A DNA stretch of 64,000 nucleotides. It comes from Vitreoscilla stercoraria DSM 513. Lineage in GTDB: Bacteria > Pseudomonadota > Gammaproteobacteria > Burkholderiales > Neisseriaceae. Shown piece after piece: positions 35,247 through 44,749 of the stretch (position 1 is its first letter; each line of letters starts with the position of its first letter). Where the stretch lies: positions 1-64,000 of the forward strand of contig NZ_KB908025.1 in assembly GCF_000382305.1 (NCBI RefSeq), read 5' to 3'. Position numbers and translations under genes: made by a program. The notes below the pieces were generated by a model. That model did no database searches. It saw only the letters and a list, made by a program, of their open reading frames with translations, and was not told the DNA's origin.

Positions 35247-36368
35247 CTAACGGGTTAATGGTACAGGCAAATTGTCGCGCCAAGTCACATATACGGTTTC
35301 ATCCCAAGTGGGTGCAGTTTCATCTGCCAGATACCAACGAGAAGAAGCAACAGTGGCTTTGATGACTTTGCCGCTAGGCAACAACACATGGAAAATAGCG
35401 AAACTGCCCAAATAAGCAATTTCTTTGACCTTGCCTTCAGCCCAGTTAAAGTCTGCTGTTGGTTTATTGCGTGTTAAACCCACATCTTCAGGACGCAAGC
35501 TGACCCAAATGTCTTGGTCGCTAGGACCTGTAATGCCATGACCTAAGCGAATTGGGTGGGCTAAATCAGGGCTGTTGATGATGCAATAATCTGGTGCATC
35601 TTCGACCACTTCGCCAGCAATGATGTTGGTTTCACCAATAAATTCAGCCGTAAATCGGCTGTTTGGGTAATCGTAAATTTCGCTTGGTGTTCCGACTTGG
35701 CGAAGTTTACCGTCCGACATGATGGCAATTCTGGTTGCCATTGTCATGGCTTCTTCTTGGTCATGCGTCACCATAATACAGGTCGCACCGACTTGCTCTA
35801 AGGTGTTGACCAACTCTAATTGGGTTTGTTGGCGCAATTTTTTGTCCAATGCACCCAAGGGTTCATCCAATAACAATAATTTTGGACGTTTGGCCAAAGA
35901 GCGTGCCAAAGCAATACGCTGTTGTTGACCGCCAGATAATTGATGCGGTTTGCGTTTGGCGTATTTGGTCATTTGTACCAATTTCAACATGTCTTCGACG
36001 CGCGCATCGATTTCACCTTTGGCCATTTTGTCTTGCTTTAAGCCAAAAGCAATGTTTTGTTCTACTGTCATGTGTGGAAACAAGGCATAGCTTTGAAACA
36101 TCATGTTGATTGGGCGCTCGTAGGGTGCTTGGTAAGTCACGTCCAAGCCGTCCAGTAAGATTTTACCTGCGCTTGGCTTTTCCATACCTGCTAACATGCG
36201 CAGCAAAGTGGATTTACCACTGCCTGAGCTGCCTAATAATGCAAAAATTTCGTTGCGTTCAATGTTCAGGTCTACATGATCAACAGCGAGGTTGTCGCCG
36301 AATTTTTTTACCAACCCTTGTATTTGTAAATACGGTTGTTTGGTGGTTTGAGTGACAGTATCGGTCAT
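35247..36368 (-). CDS. potG: putrescine ABC transporter ATP-binding protein PotG
   Basis: A 373-residue ABC ATPase: Walker A GSSGSGKST, signature LSGGQQQR, Walker B LLLLDEPLGALD, switch His VTHDQEE, then a C-terminal TOBE domain (about 290-370). INMMFQSYALFPHMTVEQNI and AFGLKQDKM point to PotG. I start at ATG 36368; the frame is open to 36422. No substrate-binding gene (potF/potD) accompanies the operon. Confidence 0.92.
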   Translation of the reverse strand: MTDTVTQTTKQPYLQIQGLVKKFGDNLAVDHVDLNIERNEIFALLGSSGSGKSTLLRMLAGMEKPSAGKILLDGLDVTYQAPYERPINMMFQSYALFPHMTVEQNIAFGLKQDKMAKGEIDARVEDMLKLVQMTKYAKRKPHQLSGGQQQRIALARSLAKRPKLLLLDEPLGALDKKLRQQTQLELVNTLEQVGATCIMVTHDQEEAMTMATRIAIMSDGKLRQVGTPSEIYDYPNSRFTAEFIGETNIIAGEVVEDAPDYCIINSPDLAHPIRLGHGITGPSDQDIWVSLRPEDVGLTRNKPTADFNWAEGKVKEIAYLGSFAIFHVLLPSGKVIKATVASSRWYLADETAPTWDETVYVTWRDNLPVPLTR

Positions 36369-36422
36369 AATCGGGCCATGCTCCAGTTTATGCGTCAATG
36401 ACAAAGTAATAAATTTAAACAA

Positions 36423-36745
36423 TCAAAAGATGCTTGTCTTGCTCGTTATCATATATTCTATATATGTTTTCAGAGCGGATTGTATGCGACCCCGCTAGAC
36501 AGGGCAATGCACAAATCCCAATCGTTTGGCTAAATAAAGCGCTTAAAAATCACCACCATTAAAAAGTTGAATAATATGAAAACATTATCAAACAGCTTCT
36601 GTAAATCACAATACACGAAATTTATGCTTATTTGCCAATGAAATCGGTGTTGCGTAGCACAATGACCACAAGCCAAACCACATCTTGAATGATTTGGTAT
36701 TTGTGTTCAAATTGACTAAAAAATATAGGATTGAAATAGAGGCGT
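36423..36745. other. divergent promoter region potG / benE
   Basis: A 320-base gap between divergent transporter genes. It holds several AT-rich boxes (for example TATATTCTATATATG near 36450) but no reading frame, hairpin or DUS that I can support. Confidence 0.45.
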
Positions 36746-37921
36746 ATGACTGGGTTAAATAATATGGTTGGAAAACCGTCACATTGGGCAGCAGCGGTGT
36801 CGATGATGATTGTGTCGTGGGGCAGTGCCGTTGTCATTATTTTTCAGGCCGCTCAAGCTTTGGATGCCACAGAGGCTCAAACGGCATCTTGGTTGACCAT
36901 CATTGCTTTGAGCAGCGGTGTGTTGAGCATGGCATTGTCTTGGCGTTATCAAACACCAATTTATATTGCTTGGTCGACGCCCGGTGCTGCGATGATAGCA
37001 TTGACCACTGATATCGCTTTGTCGGATGCCATTGGTGCGATGATATTTGCGGGCTTACTGAATGTGGTTTTAGGGGTCAGTGGCTTGTTTGCATGGATGG
37101 TCAAACACATTCCAGCGAGCATTGCTTCAGCGATGCTGGCGGGTATTTTGATTGGTTTTGGTACCAATGTTTTTGTCAGTATGCAAACGGATTTGATTTT
37201 GGTTGCCTTGATGTTGTTAGCGTTTTTAATCAGTAAAGCGTATGCGCCTAAATACAGTTTGTTGTGGATGTTGGCTTTGGGTTGTGTTTATGCCTATTGC
37301 AGCGGTCATTTCACAGTGGATGCTGTGCAATGGCAATGGCCAGCATTGCAATGGATTGATCCTACTTTCAATTGGCAAACGATTATCAGTTTGGGTATTC
37401 CCTTATTTTTGGTGACTTTAAGCACACAATACATTCCGGGGGTAGCGGTATTGCATGCACATGGTTACAGGCCGCCTGTATCTCCCATTATTGGCAGTAC
37501 AGGACTGGCAACGGTTTTATTGGCACCTTTTGGCTTGTTCATGTCTAATTTAGCGGCTATCAGTGCCGCCATTTGTATGGGAAATGATGTGGATGAGCGG
37601 CCTGAAAAACGTTATCAAGCTGTGATGATTCATGGTGTGTTGAGCTTGGGCTTGGCGGCGATGGGTGCGATGGTGGTGGTGGTGTTTGGCGCTTTACCTA
37701 AAGCGTTGTTGGTGACATTGGCGGGTATGGCCATTTTGGGCACTTTGACCGACAATTTGGTGACCGCCATGAGTGATGCAAGGGTCAGAGATGCGGCAAT
37801 ATTGACTTTATTGGCATCGGCTTCAGGCATACAATTGTTTGGTATCAGCAGTGCGTTTTGGGGCTTGCTCATCGGCATGAGCGTCTACCATTTTAATATT
37901 AGAGTGGCTTTAAAAAAATGA
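36746..37921 (+). CDS. benE: BenE family transporter
   Basis: A 391-residue inner membrane carrier with about 12 helices. TPIYIAWSTPGAAMIAL and ASAMLAGILIGFG are BenE family landmarks; the characterised member imports benzoate with protons, but no aromatic degradation genes are near, so the substrate is uncertain. GAGG lies close to ATG 36746. DUS variants at 37465-37476 and 37592 are intragenic. Confidence 0.87.
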   Translation: MTGLNNMVGKPSHWAAAVSMMIVSWGSAVVIIFQAAQALDATEAQTASWLTIIALSSGVLSMALSWRYQTPIYIAWSTPGAAMIALTTDIALSDAIGAMIFAGLLNVVLGVSGLFAWMVKHIPASIASAMLAGILIGFGTNVFVSMQTDLILVALMLLAFLISKAYAPKYSLLWMLALGCVYAYCSGHFTVDAVQWQWPALQWIDPTFNWQTIISLGIPLFLVTLSTQYIPGVAVLHAHGYRPPVSPIIGSTGLATVLLAPFGLFMSNLAAISAAICMGNDVDERPEKRYQAVMIHGVLSLGLAAMGAMVVVVFGALPKALLVTLAGMAILGTLTDNLVTAMSDARVRDAAILTLLASASGIQLFGISSAFWGLLIGMSVYHFNIRVALKK

Positions 37922-37993
37922 GCTTGGCATTGAAATAATCGGTATGATGTTGGGCTTAATAACGGCCAGCGTATTTTGAAAAAGGATAAAAAA

Positions 37994-38575
37994 ATGATCA
38001 AACAATGGGCAGCGGCGGTATTGATCGCCATCAGTTTGTCAGGTTGTGGCTACAACACCATGCAAAGCCAAGATGAGGCAGCCAATGCCGCTTGGGCTGA
38101 TGTGTTGAACCAATACCAACGTCGTGCAGATTTAATTCCGAATTTGGTTGCGACGGTACAAGGCTATGCCAAACACGAACAAGAGGTGTTGACTGAAGTT
38201 ACCGAAGCGCGTGCCAAAGTCGGTCAAGTGCCAGTGAGTGCGGATATGGCCAATAACCCAGAACAACTGAAGGCTTTTAGCGATGCACAAGGTCAATTGA
38301 CAGGGGCTTTGTCGCGTTTGATGGTGGTGGTGGAAAAATACCCTGATTTAAAAGCCAATACCAATTTCTTGGATTTGCAAAAGCAATTGGAAGGTACAGA
38401 AAACCGCATTTCTGTGTCGCGCAATACGTATATTGCATCTATTCAAGCTTATAACACCACAGTACGCACGTTTCCGAATAATTTGACTGCCAAGGTTTTT
38501 GGTATGACCGTGCGTCCGAATTTTAGTGTTGAAAACGAAAAAGCCATCAGCACTGCGCCGAAAGTGGCATTTTAA
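37994..38575 (+). CDS. lemA: LemA family lipoprotein
   Basis: A 193-residue protein with N-terminal hydrophobic segment and lipobox-like LSGC, then the helical LemA domain (YQRRADLIPNLVATVQGYAK, TEARAKVGQVPVSADM, ANTNFLDLQKQLEGTENRI). AAAGGATAAAAAAATG supports start 37994. It leads a lemA-TPM-TPM cluster common in Neisseriaceae, thought to act at the envelope. Confidence 0.93.
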   Translation: MIKQWAAAVLIAISLSGCGYNTMQSQDEAANAAWADVLNQYQRRADLIPNLVATVQGYAKHEQEVLTEVTEARAKVGQVPVSADMANNPEQLKAFSDAQGQLTGALSRLMVVVEKYPDLKANTNFLDLQKQLEGTENRISVSRNTYIASIQAYNTTVRTFPNNLTAKVFGMTVRPNFSVENEKAISTAPKVAF

Positions 38576-38619
38576 AGTTGCGGACAATTTATTGGTTCTC
38601 TTGGACAATAGGGTACAAC

Positions 38620-39525
38620 ATGGCACAAATCATGGATGTCAGAGTGTGGCAACAAGGCTGGGTACGGCTTTTTTTGAGCGTCTGTTTAGTGATGGTGATG
38701 CCTTGGGCTTGGGCAGACAATTTGCAACCCATACCTGATTTAACAGGTCCTGTGATTGATCAAGCCCAAATCATGTCGCCTGAAAGGCGTGAGCAATTGA
38801 ACCAAGAGTTGCGCCAATATACACGCGAAAAAGGCAGTCAGGTGGTGGTGTTAACTGTCAATACTACGGCGCCTGAGGATGTGTTTTCTTATGGCATCCG
38901 TGTCGTTCAAGCTTGGAAATTGGGACGTGCGCAAGAGCAAGACGGCGTGTTGTTATTGATTGCCAAAGACGACCGCAAAAACCACATTTTGGTAGGGCGT
39001 GGTTTGGAAGGGGCGATTACCGATGTGGATGCGCACCGAATTTTAAGCGAAGTGGTACGCCCCCAATTTCAACAAGGTGATTTTGACCAAGGGATTTTAG
39101 ATGCGGTTGCCAAAATTCAAGGCCTGATTGCAGGTGAAGCTTTGCCTGAAGCGAATATGGAAGAAAGCTTTGAGTCAACTTGGGACATTTTATTGGCCTT
39201 GTTATTGCCGTTGTTGATTTTTACAACGGTAATGAAAAAAATATTTGGTAAGCAGTTTGGCAGTTTGCTCAGCGCAGGTTTGGTGGCAGGATTGTTCAGT
39301 TTGTTTGGCATGGGGTGGCTTATCTTGTTGGCAGTGAGTGCGGGCGTATATTTGTTCAGTATTTTGGTGAATGTGAATTTGGCCAATAGCGGTGGCGGTG
39401 GTTGGCATGGTGACAGCGGCGGTTGGCATGATAGCGGTAGCAGTGGTGGCGGTTGGAGTAGTAGCGACAGTTATAGTGGTGGTGGCGGTGGCTTCAGTGG
39501 TGGTGGTGCTTCGGGAGATTGGTAA
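38620..39525 (+). CDS. TPM-domain (YgcG-type) membrane protein
   Basis: A 301-residue protein: signal peptide ending AWA, a TPM domain (about 35-165; VIDQAQIMSPERREQLNQEL, GVLLLIAKDDRKNHILVGRG), two membrane helices (about 190-250) and a Gly/Ser-rich C-terminus (SGGGGGFSGGGASGDW). This is the standard YgcG build. Starts at 38620 or 38632 are both possible. It begins shortly after lemA and overlaps the next gene by one base. Confidence 0.9.
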   Translation: MAQIMDVRVWQQGWVRLFLSVCLVMVMPWAWADNLQPIPDLTGPVIDQAQIMSPERREQLNQELRQYTREKGSQVVVLTVNTTAPEDVFSYGIRVVQAWKLGRAQEQDGVLLLIAKDDRKNHILVGRGLEGAITDVDAHRILSEVVRPQFQQGDFDQGILDAVAKIQGLIAGEALPEANMEESFESTWDILLALLLPLLIFTTVMKKIFGKQFGSLLSAGLVAGLFSLFGMGWLILLAVSAGVYLFSILVNVNLANSGGGGWHGDSGGWHDSGSSGGGWSSSDSYSGGGGGFSGGGASGDW

Positions 39526-40040
39526 TGCACACAACAAATCGTTTTCAACGTTTGTGGCGTCATGCCACAGCATCTCATAAAAAATGGCAACAACAGTTTC
39601 CCAAGTCGCTTTTAACACGCATTGAAACCTTGATTGCGGCGTCTGAACCAAAACATTTGGGTCAAATACGGGTGGTGATTGAAAACAATATGCCTTTGTC
39701 CGATGTGTGGGCGAACGTGTCACCACGTGAGCGAGCATGGCAATGTTTTGGTGAATTGGGCGTATGGGATACGGAATACAATACAGGTGTGTTGCTGTAT
39801 ATTGGTTGGAGCGATCGTGCTTTGGAAATTGTGGCCGACCGGGGCATCGCTCGCCAAGTGGATGAGCAAGTTTGGCAAAAAATTTGCCAACAATTGTCAC
39901 AAGCTTTTGTCGCGCAACAATTTGAAACGGGTACTGAAACCGCGTTGCAACAATTGACCGATGTCTTGCAAGCACACATTCCACGCGATGGCAGCCATAT
40001 AGCGGACAATGAACTGAGTGATGAAGTGGTGGTTCGTTAA
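39525..40040 (+). CDS. second TPM-domain protein, soluble form
   Basis: A 171-residue protein with no signal peptide and a TPM domain (IRVVIENNMPLSDVWANVSP, WDTEYNTGVLLYIGWSDRAL, EIVADRGIARQV). Its ATG overlaps the stop of the previous gene (TAATG). Together with lemA and the membrane TPM protein it forms a three-gene unit. Confidence 0.88.
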   Translation: MHTTNRFQRLWRHATASHKKWQQQFPKSLLTRIETLIAASEPKHLGQIRVVIENNMPLSDVWANVSPRERAWQCFGELGVWDTEYNTGVLLYIGWSDRALEIVADRGIARQVDEQVWQKICQQLSQAFVAQQFETGTETALQQLTDVLQAHIPRDGSHIADNELSDEVVVR

Positions 40041-40043
40041 ACA

Positions 40044-40075
40044 TTTACAGGACGCTGTGATAAGCGTCCTGTAAA
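40044..40075. terminator. DUS-type inverted repeat after the lemA cluster
   Basis: TTTACAGGACGCT (40044-40056) and AGCGTCCTGTAAA (40063-40075) form the inverted repeat with the arms in the opposite order to most others here (CAGGACGC first), so the flanks read TTTACAGG...CCTGTAAA rather than AAAGCG...CGCTTT. Confidence 0.75.
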
Positions 40076-40124
40076 GTTTCAGATAACTGTTACAATAGCG
40101 ATTCATGAATACCATGGCACCCAC

Positions 40125-40191
40125 ATGAAGTACGATGCAGCCACACCAGAAGCCCGTTTGAAAAAAAGCCCGTACCATTGCCACATCTTTA
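40125..40191 (+). other. out-of-frame 5' end of the DUF445 gene (A7 run)
   Basis: From ATG 40125 the frame reads MKYDAATPEARLKK, which fits the start of a DUF445 protein, but at the A7 run (40161-40167) it goes out of frame. Reading one A fewer continues as ARTIATSLLVLAAIIF, in register with the main frame. The main frame has a TGA at 40159-40161, so it cannot start earlier on its own. Confidence 0.6.
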
Positions 40192-41430
40192 TTGGTTTTG
40201 GCGGCGATTATCTTTGTCATCAGCACCTTATTGTTGAAGCAATATCCGTGGCTTGCGTATGTGAAAGCGTTTTCAGAGGCGGCGATGGTGGGTGCTTTGG
40301 CAGATTGGTTCGCTGTGGTGGCATTGTTTCGGCATCCTTTGGGCTTGCCGATTCCGCACACGGCGATTTTGCCAAAAAACCAAGAGCGAATTGCCGATAA
40401 TTTGGGGCAATTCATCCAAAATAATTTTTTAGACCAAAAAGCGATTGCCAAAAAAGTGTATTTTTTAGAACCCAGCCGCAAAGGTTTGGATTGGCTGTCT
40501 AAGCCAGAAAACCAAGCTTTCATTGCGCCATTCATTGTGAAGCAGATTCCTGCTTTGCTCAAATCTGTCAAACCAGAACAAATGGCACTGTTTTTAGGGC
40601 AATTGCTACAACGCCAATATGATGGCAAAAGCATAGGCACCACTTTGGCGCAAATGCTGAGCATGTTGCAAGCCAATGGTTACCATCACATTGCTTTGGT
40701 AGGTGTGTTGGAGCAAATTCGAGCATGGTTGAAAAATGAGCACACGCGAACATTGCTTGAAGACAATATCAATGCGTGGGCAGCCAAAATCAAAAGTGAC
40801 AGCCCATCCAAATGGGACAAATTGGTTGCTGCTTTCAAAGGCAGTGCGGTCGAAATGGTGGATGGTTGGGTCGCGCGCAAAGTGCTCGATTGGGCGGATG
40901 ATTATTGCCAAGAAGTCATCAACAACGATGACCATGCGATGCACCAAAGTATGGACCGCAAAGTCAGCCAATTGGTGTGGGCTTTGCAGCATTCAGACAT
41001 CATGCACCGTCGCTTAAATCAAGTCAAAGATGGTTTGATTGAATCCGAAGCGGTACAAGGTTTTATTCAACATTCATGGCAAGGTTTGCAAAATTGGGCG
41101 CAAGAAGACGCCGAGAAAAACGATTCGATGTTGATGCAACAAGTGTTGAAAGTGTTGAATCAAATGTTGATTCAAGGCGCGGCACAGCCTGAAGTGTTGA
41201 GACGTTTTGATGCGCAATTATCATTGTGGGTGCGCGAATTGGTGGAGCAATACAAATTCAAAGTGTCTGATTATGTGGCCGATAAAGTCAAATCTTGGGA
41301 CAGCGAGGAGTTGGTGGAAAAATTAGAGCTTAGCGTGGGTAAGGATTTACAATATATTCGCATCAATGGCACTTTGGTGGGTGGTTTGGTGGGATTGATC
41401 ATTCACACCGTATCGGTTTGGCTCAGCTAA
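40192..41430 (+). CDS. DUF445 family membrane protein (5' end frameshifted)
   Basis: A 412-residue protein as read from TTG 40192; YjiN/DUF445 type: an N-terminal membrane helix, the GALADWFAVVALFRHPLGLP box, KNQERIADNLGQFIQNNF, a long helical region and a C-terminal membrane anchor (NGTLVGGLVGLIIHTVS). Function unknown. As written, the first 14 codons lie in another frame (previous entry), so the natural product may be longer, made by slippage, or lost. Confidence 0.8.
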   Translation: MVLAAIIFVISTLLLKQYPWLAYVKAFSEAAMVGALADWFAVVALFRHPLGLPIPHTAILPKNQERIADNLGQFIQNNFLDQKAIAKKVYFLEPSRKGLDWLSKPENQAFIAPFIVKQIPALLKSVKPEQMALFLGQLLQRQYDGKSIGTTLAQMLSMLQANGYHHIALVGVLEQIRAWLKNEHTRTLLEDNINAWAAKIKSDSPSKWDKLVAAFKGSAVEMVDGWVARKVLDWADDYCQEVINNDDHAMHQSMDRKVSQLVWALQHSDIMHRRLNQVKDGLIESEAVQGFIQHSWQGLQNWAQEDAEKNDSMLMQQVLKVLNQMLIQGAAQPEVLRRFDAQLSLWVRELVEQYKFKVSDYVADKVKSWDSEELVEKLELSVGKDLQYIRINGTLVGGLVGLIIHTVSVWLS

Positions 41431-41579
41431 TGAGGCGTCCTGTAAGTATTTGGTATAAAAATTTGGTAAAAATACGATTAGCCATGATGATGTAAATGAG
41501 AATAGGTTACAATTGGTGACAAACAGTCGTGTGTTGGCGGCTTGTTATTTTCTCATTTCATGAAACGACACGATTGATT

Positions 41580-43682
41580 ATGGCTTTATTTTTCATCAAA
41601 AGACCGGTTTTTGCGTGGGTATTGGCAATTTTTATCACATTTGCAGGTGCCCTTTCTATTTTCTCATTGCCTTTAGAGCAATATCCCGACATCGCACCAC
41701 CACGAATTTCTATTTCCGCCAACTACAATGGCGCCTCTGCTGAAACGGTTAATGACTCAGTTGTACAAGTGATAGAGCAGCGTCTCAAAGGCTTAGACAA
41801 CTTGATGTACATGCAGTCAACCAGTGATTCTTCAGGACGCGCACGCATCACTTTAACTTTCTCTCCGGGCATCGATATCGATATTGCCCAAGTGCAAGTA
41901 CAAAACATGTTACAACAAGCCGTTCCGCGCTTGCCTGAATCGGTGCAAAGCCAAGGCGTGACCGTGACCAAAGGTGGCCAAGACAGCTTGATGACCTTGG
42001 TGTTCACATCGGACGACCCTAAAGTGAGCAAAGTCGACATAGGCGATTATTTGTCGAGCAATGTCAACGATGTGATTGCTCGAATCGATGGCGTGGCGGA
42101 AGTTGAGCTTTATGGCAGTCCTTATGCCATGCGAGTGTGGTTAGACCCCAACCGTTTAGAACAATACCAATTGATGCCATCGGATGTCAGTGCTGCGATT
42201 AATGTGCAGAACAATCAAGTTTCTGCTGGCCAATTAGGACAATTGCCATCGCTGGCTGAGCAAATGTTGAACGTGCCCATTCAAGCACGTACCAAATTGC
42301 AAACAGTCGACCAATTTGAAAACATCATTTTAAAAAGCAAGCCAGATGGTTCTGTGGTGACAATTAAAGATGTTGGGCGTGTGGTTTTGGGTGCAGAATC
42401 TGAAAACGTCCAAACCAAAATTAATGGTCAAACGGGCGCATCAGTAGGCATTATTTTGGCAGATGGTGCCAATGCTTTGGATGCATCGGACGCCATCATG
42501 CAAAAAATTCAAGCATTGGAACCCAATTTTCCTTTGGGTATGAAAACATATGTCAGCCAAGACTCGACGCCTTTTGTGCGTGCTTCTGTCAATGCGGTAA
42601 TCAAAACCTTGTTGGAAGCCATCGTTTTGGTGGTGGTGGTGATGTATGTGTTCTTGCAAAATTGGCGCGCCACTTTGATTCCGACTATTGCCGTGCCTGT
42701 GGTATTGATGGGAACATTTGGCGTGTTGGCGCTGTTTGGTTATTCCATCAATACGTTGACCATGTTTGCTTTGGTGTTGGCAATTGGCTTGTTGGTTGAT
42801 GATGCGATTGTGGTGGTGGAAAATGTGGAGCGGGTGATGCATGAAGAGGGTTTAGATGCCAAAGCTGCCACGCAAAAATCCATGCAAGAAATTTCATCGG
42901 CTTTGATTGGTGTGGGCATGACTTTGTCGGCAGTATTTGTACCGATGGCATTTTTCCCCGGCTCAACAGGTGTGATTTATCGTCAATTTGCAGTGACCAT
43001 CATTGCTGCGATGGCGTTTTCGGTACTGGTGGCGTTAACGCTGACACCTGCCATGTGCGCGACCATGCTCAAAGCCAAAGCACATTCGCATCATTCTTAT
43101 GGTTTGTTTGGACGCTTTTTCATATGGTTCAATCGCATGTTTCACAATGTGTCTGTGCGTTATCAAACGATTGTTCAGGCATTGCTGCAGCGCTCTAAAC
43201 TGATGTTTGCCGCATTTGTCAGTATTTTAGCCTTGTGTGCAGGGCTCTTTTGGTATTTGCCATCTTCGTTTTTACCGGAAGAAGACCAAGGCTCTTTGAG
43301 TGTGAACATCACTTTGCCCGCAGGTGCAACCGATGTCCGTGTGCAGCGCGTTGTGTCTGAAGTCAGTACTTATTTGGAAGCGCAGCCTGAAGTGGAATTG
43401 GTACATGCCATTACTGGTTTGGGCGGCAATCAAGGTTCGGCTCGTTTGTATGCCCGTTTGAAGTCTTGGGATGAACGTACAGGCAAAGACCAATCGGCTT
43501 CTGCTTTGGAGCAACGTGTTAGCCGTGAATTGAAAAAACGCAGCGATGCCAAAATTTTTGTCAGCTTGCCATCGACAGTGCGAGGTTTGGGCTCAGCAAC
43601 GGGCGTGAGTTTTGTGATTAAAGACATGAATGGTGGAGGCTATGAAGCTTTGGTCGCGGCGAAAGACAATTCATTGCGTTGA
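41580..43682 (+). pseudogene. AcrB/MexB-type RND efflux pump, N-terminal part
   Basis: The first 700 codons of a hydrophobe/amphiphile exporter: MALFFIKRPVFAWVLAIFIT, the docking domain (VQVQNMLQQAVPRLPESVQS), GLLVDDAIVVVENVERVM with the paired proton-relay Asp residues, and IYRQFAVTIIAAM. The frame stops at TGA 43680-43682 after an apparent one-base deletion near 43668-43671 (CAATTC where CAAATTC would keep frame). Codon use and sequence quality are otherwise normal, so the lesion is recent or an assembly error. No adaptor or outer membrane gene is adjacent. Confidence 0.88.
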
Positions 43683-44695
43683 GCCAACAAAGCCCATATT
43701 TGCGCGGTGTGCGTGCGACCAACCAAGATGACCGTACCCAATTGCAAGTGATTTTTGATGATCAAAAAGCCGTTGCCCATCAAATTAACACACAAGATGT
43801 GAATCGTTTGCTCAGTGAAGCTTTGGGTGGCTCTTACGTGAATGACTTCATTCACAATGGCCGTATCAAACGGGTTTACATTCAAGCCGATGCACAGTAT
43901 CGCATGGCGCCTGAAGACATTGGGCAATGGAAAGTACGCAATGCCTTGGGACAAATGATTCCTTTGTCGACTTTTACCCATTTAGAATGGACGCTTGCAC
44001 CGCCACAATTGATGCGTTTCAATGGCAATTTGTCTATGGAAATGATGGGCAATATTGGTGAGGGCGTGAGTTCGGGTGAGGCGATGGCAGAAGTGGTTCG
44101 CATCATGGCGCAATTGCCTAATGGTTTTGATTTTGAATGGATAGGCGGCTCTTTAGAAGAGCAAAAAGCAGGCAGCCAAGCGCCATTGTTGTATGCCTTG
44201 TCGATTGTATTTGTGTTTTTATGTTTGGCGGCTTTGTATGAAAGTTGGAGCATTCCATTGGCCGTGATTTTAGCGGCGGCTTTGGGTATTTTAGGTGCGC
44301 TGCTGGCAACGTTTGTGCGTGGCTTACATAATGATGTATTCTTTCAAGTCGGTTTGTTAACCACTGTGGGATTGGCGGCAAAAAATGCCATTTTGATTGT
44401 AGAATTTGCCGTGCAATTGCAAGAACGTGGTATGAAACTGTGGGAGGCAACAACCGAAGCTGCCCGCTTGCGTTTGCGTCCCATCATCATGACTTCGCTG
44501 GCGTTTGGCTTGGGTGTGTTGCCTTTAGCAATCAGCACAGGACCAGGGGCTGCCAGTCGCATTGCTATTGGTACAGCGGTTTTAGGGGGTACGGTAGTTT
44601 CTACCCTATTAGGCTTATTGTTTGTGCCTTTGTTTTTTGTGTGGATCAGAAGTCTAATCAAGCGTCCTGAAAGCAAGGTGTCTTCGTCATCATAA
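43679..44695 (+). pseudogene. AcrB/MexB-type RND efflux pump, C-terminal part
   Basis: The rest of the same pump in another frame: the upstream end reads IALSQQSPYLRGVRATNQDD, continuous with the first part if one A is restored; then GLAAKNAILIVEFA, GMKLWEATTEAARLRLRPII and LGVLPLAISTGPGAASR. With the base restored the protein is 1038 residues, the usual length. A TTG at 43679 overlaps the stop (TTGA), so reinitiation to give a split pump is conceivable but unlikely to work. Confidence 0.88.
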
Positions 44696-44749
44696 TCATT
44701 TGGATACTGAGCTTGGACTTATTTTGAATGAACAGAGGAAGTGTGGTCA

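Noticed and set aside
39202..40044. 280-codon minus-strand frame rich in Thr, Ala and His
   Set aside because: Its repetitive part is the complement of the Gly/Ser-rich end of the TPM protein; it spans two well supported genes on the plus strand.
40125..40400. Separate 91-codon gene ahead of DUF445
   Set aside because: Only its first 14 codons look real, and they fit the missing DUF445 N-terminus; the rest is Cys/His-rich shadow sequence.
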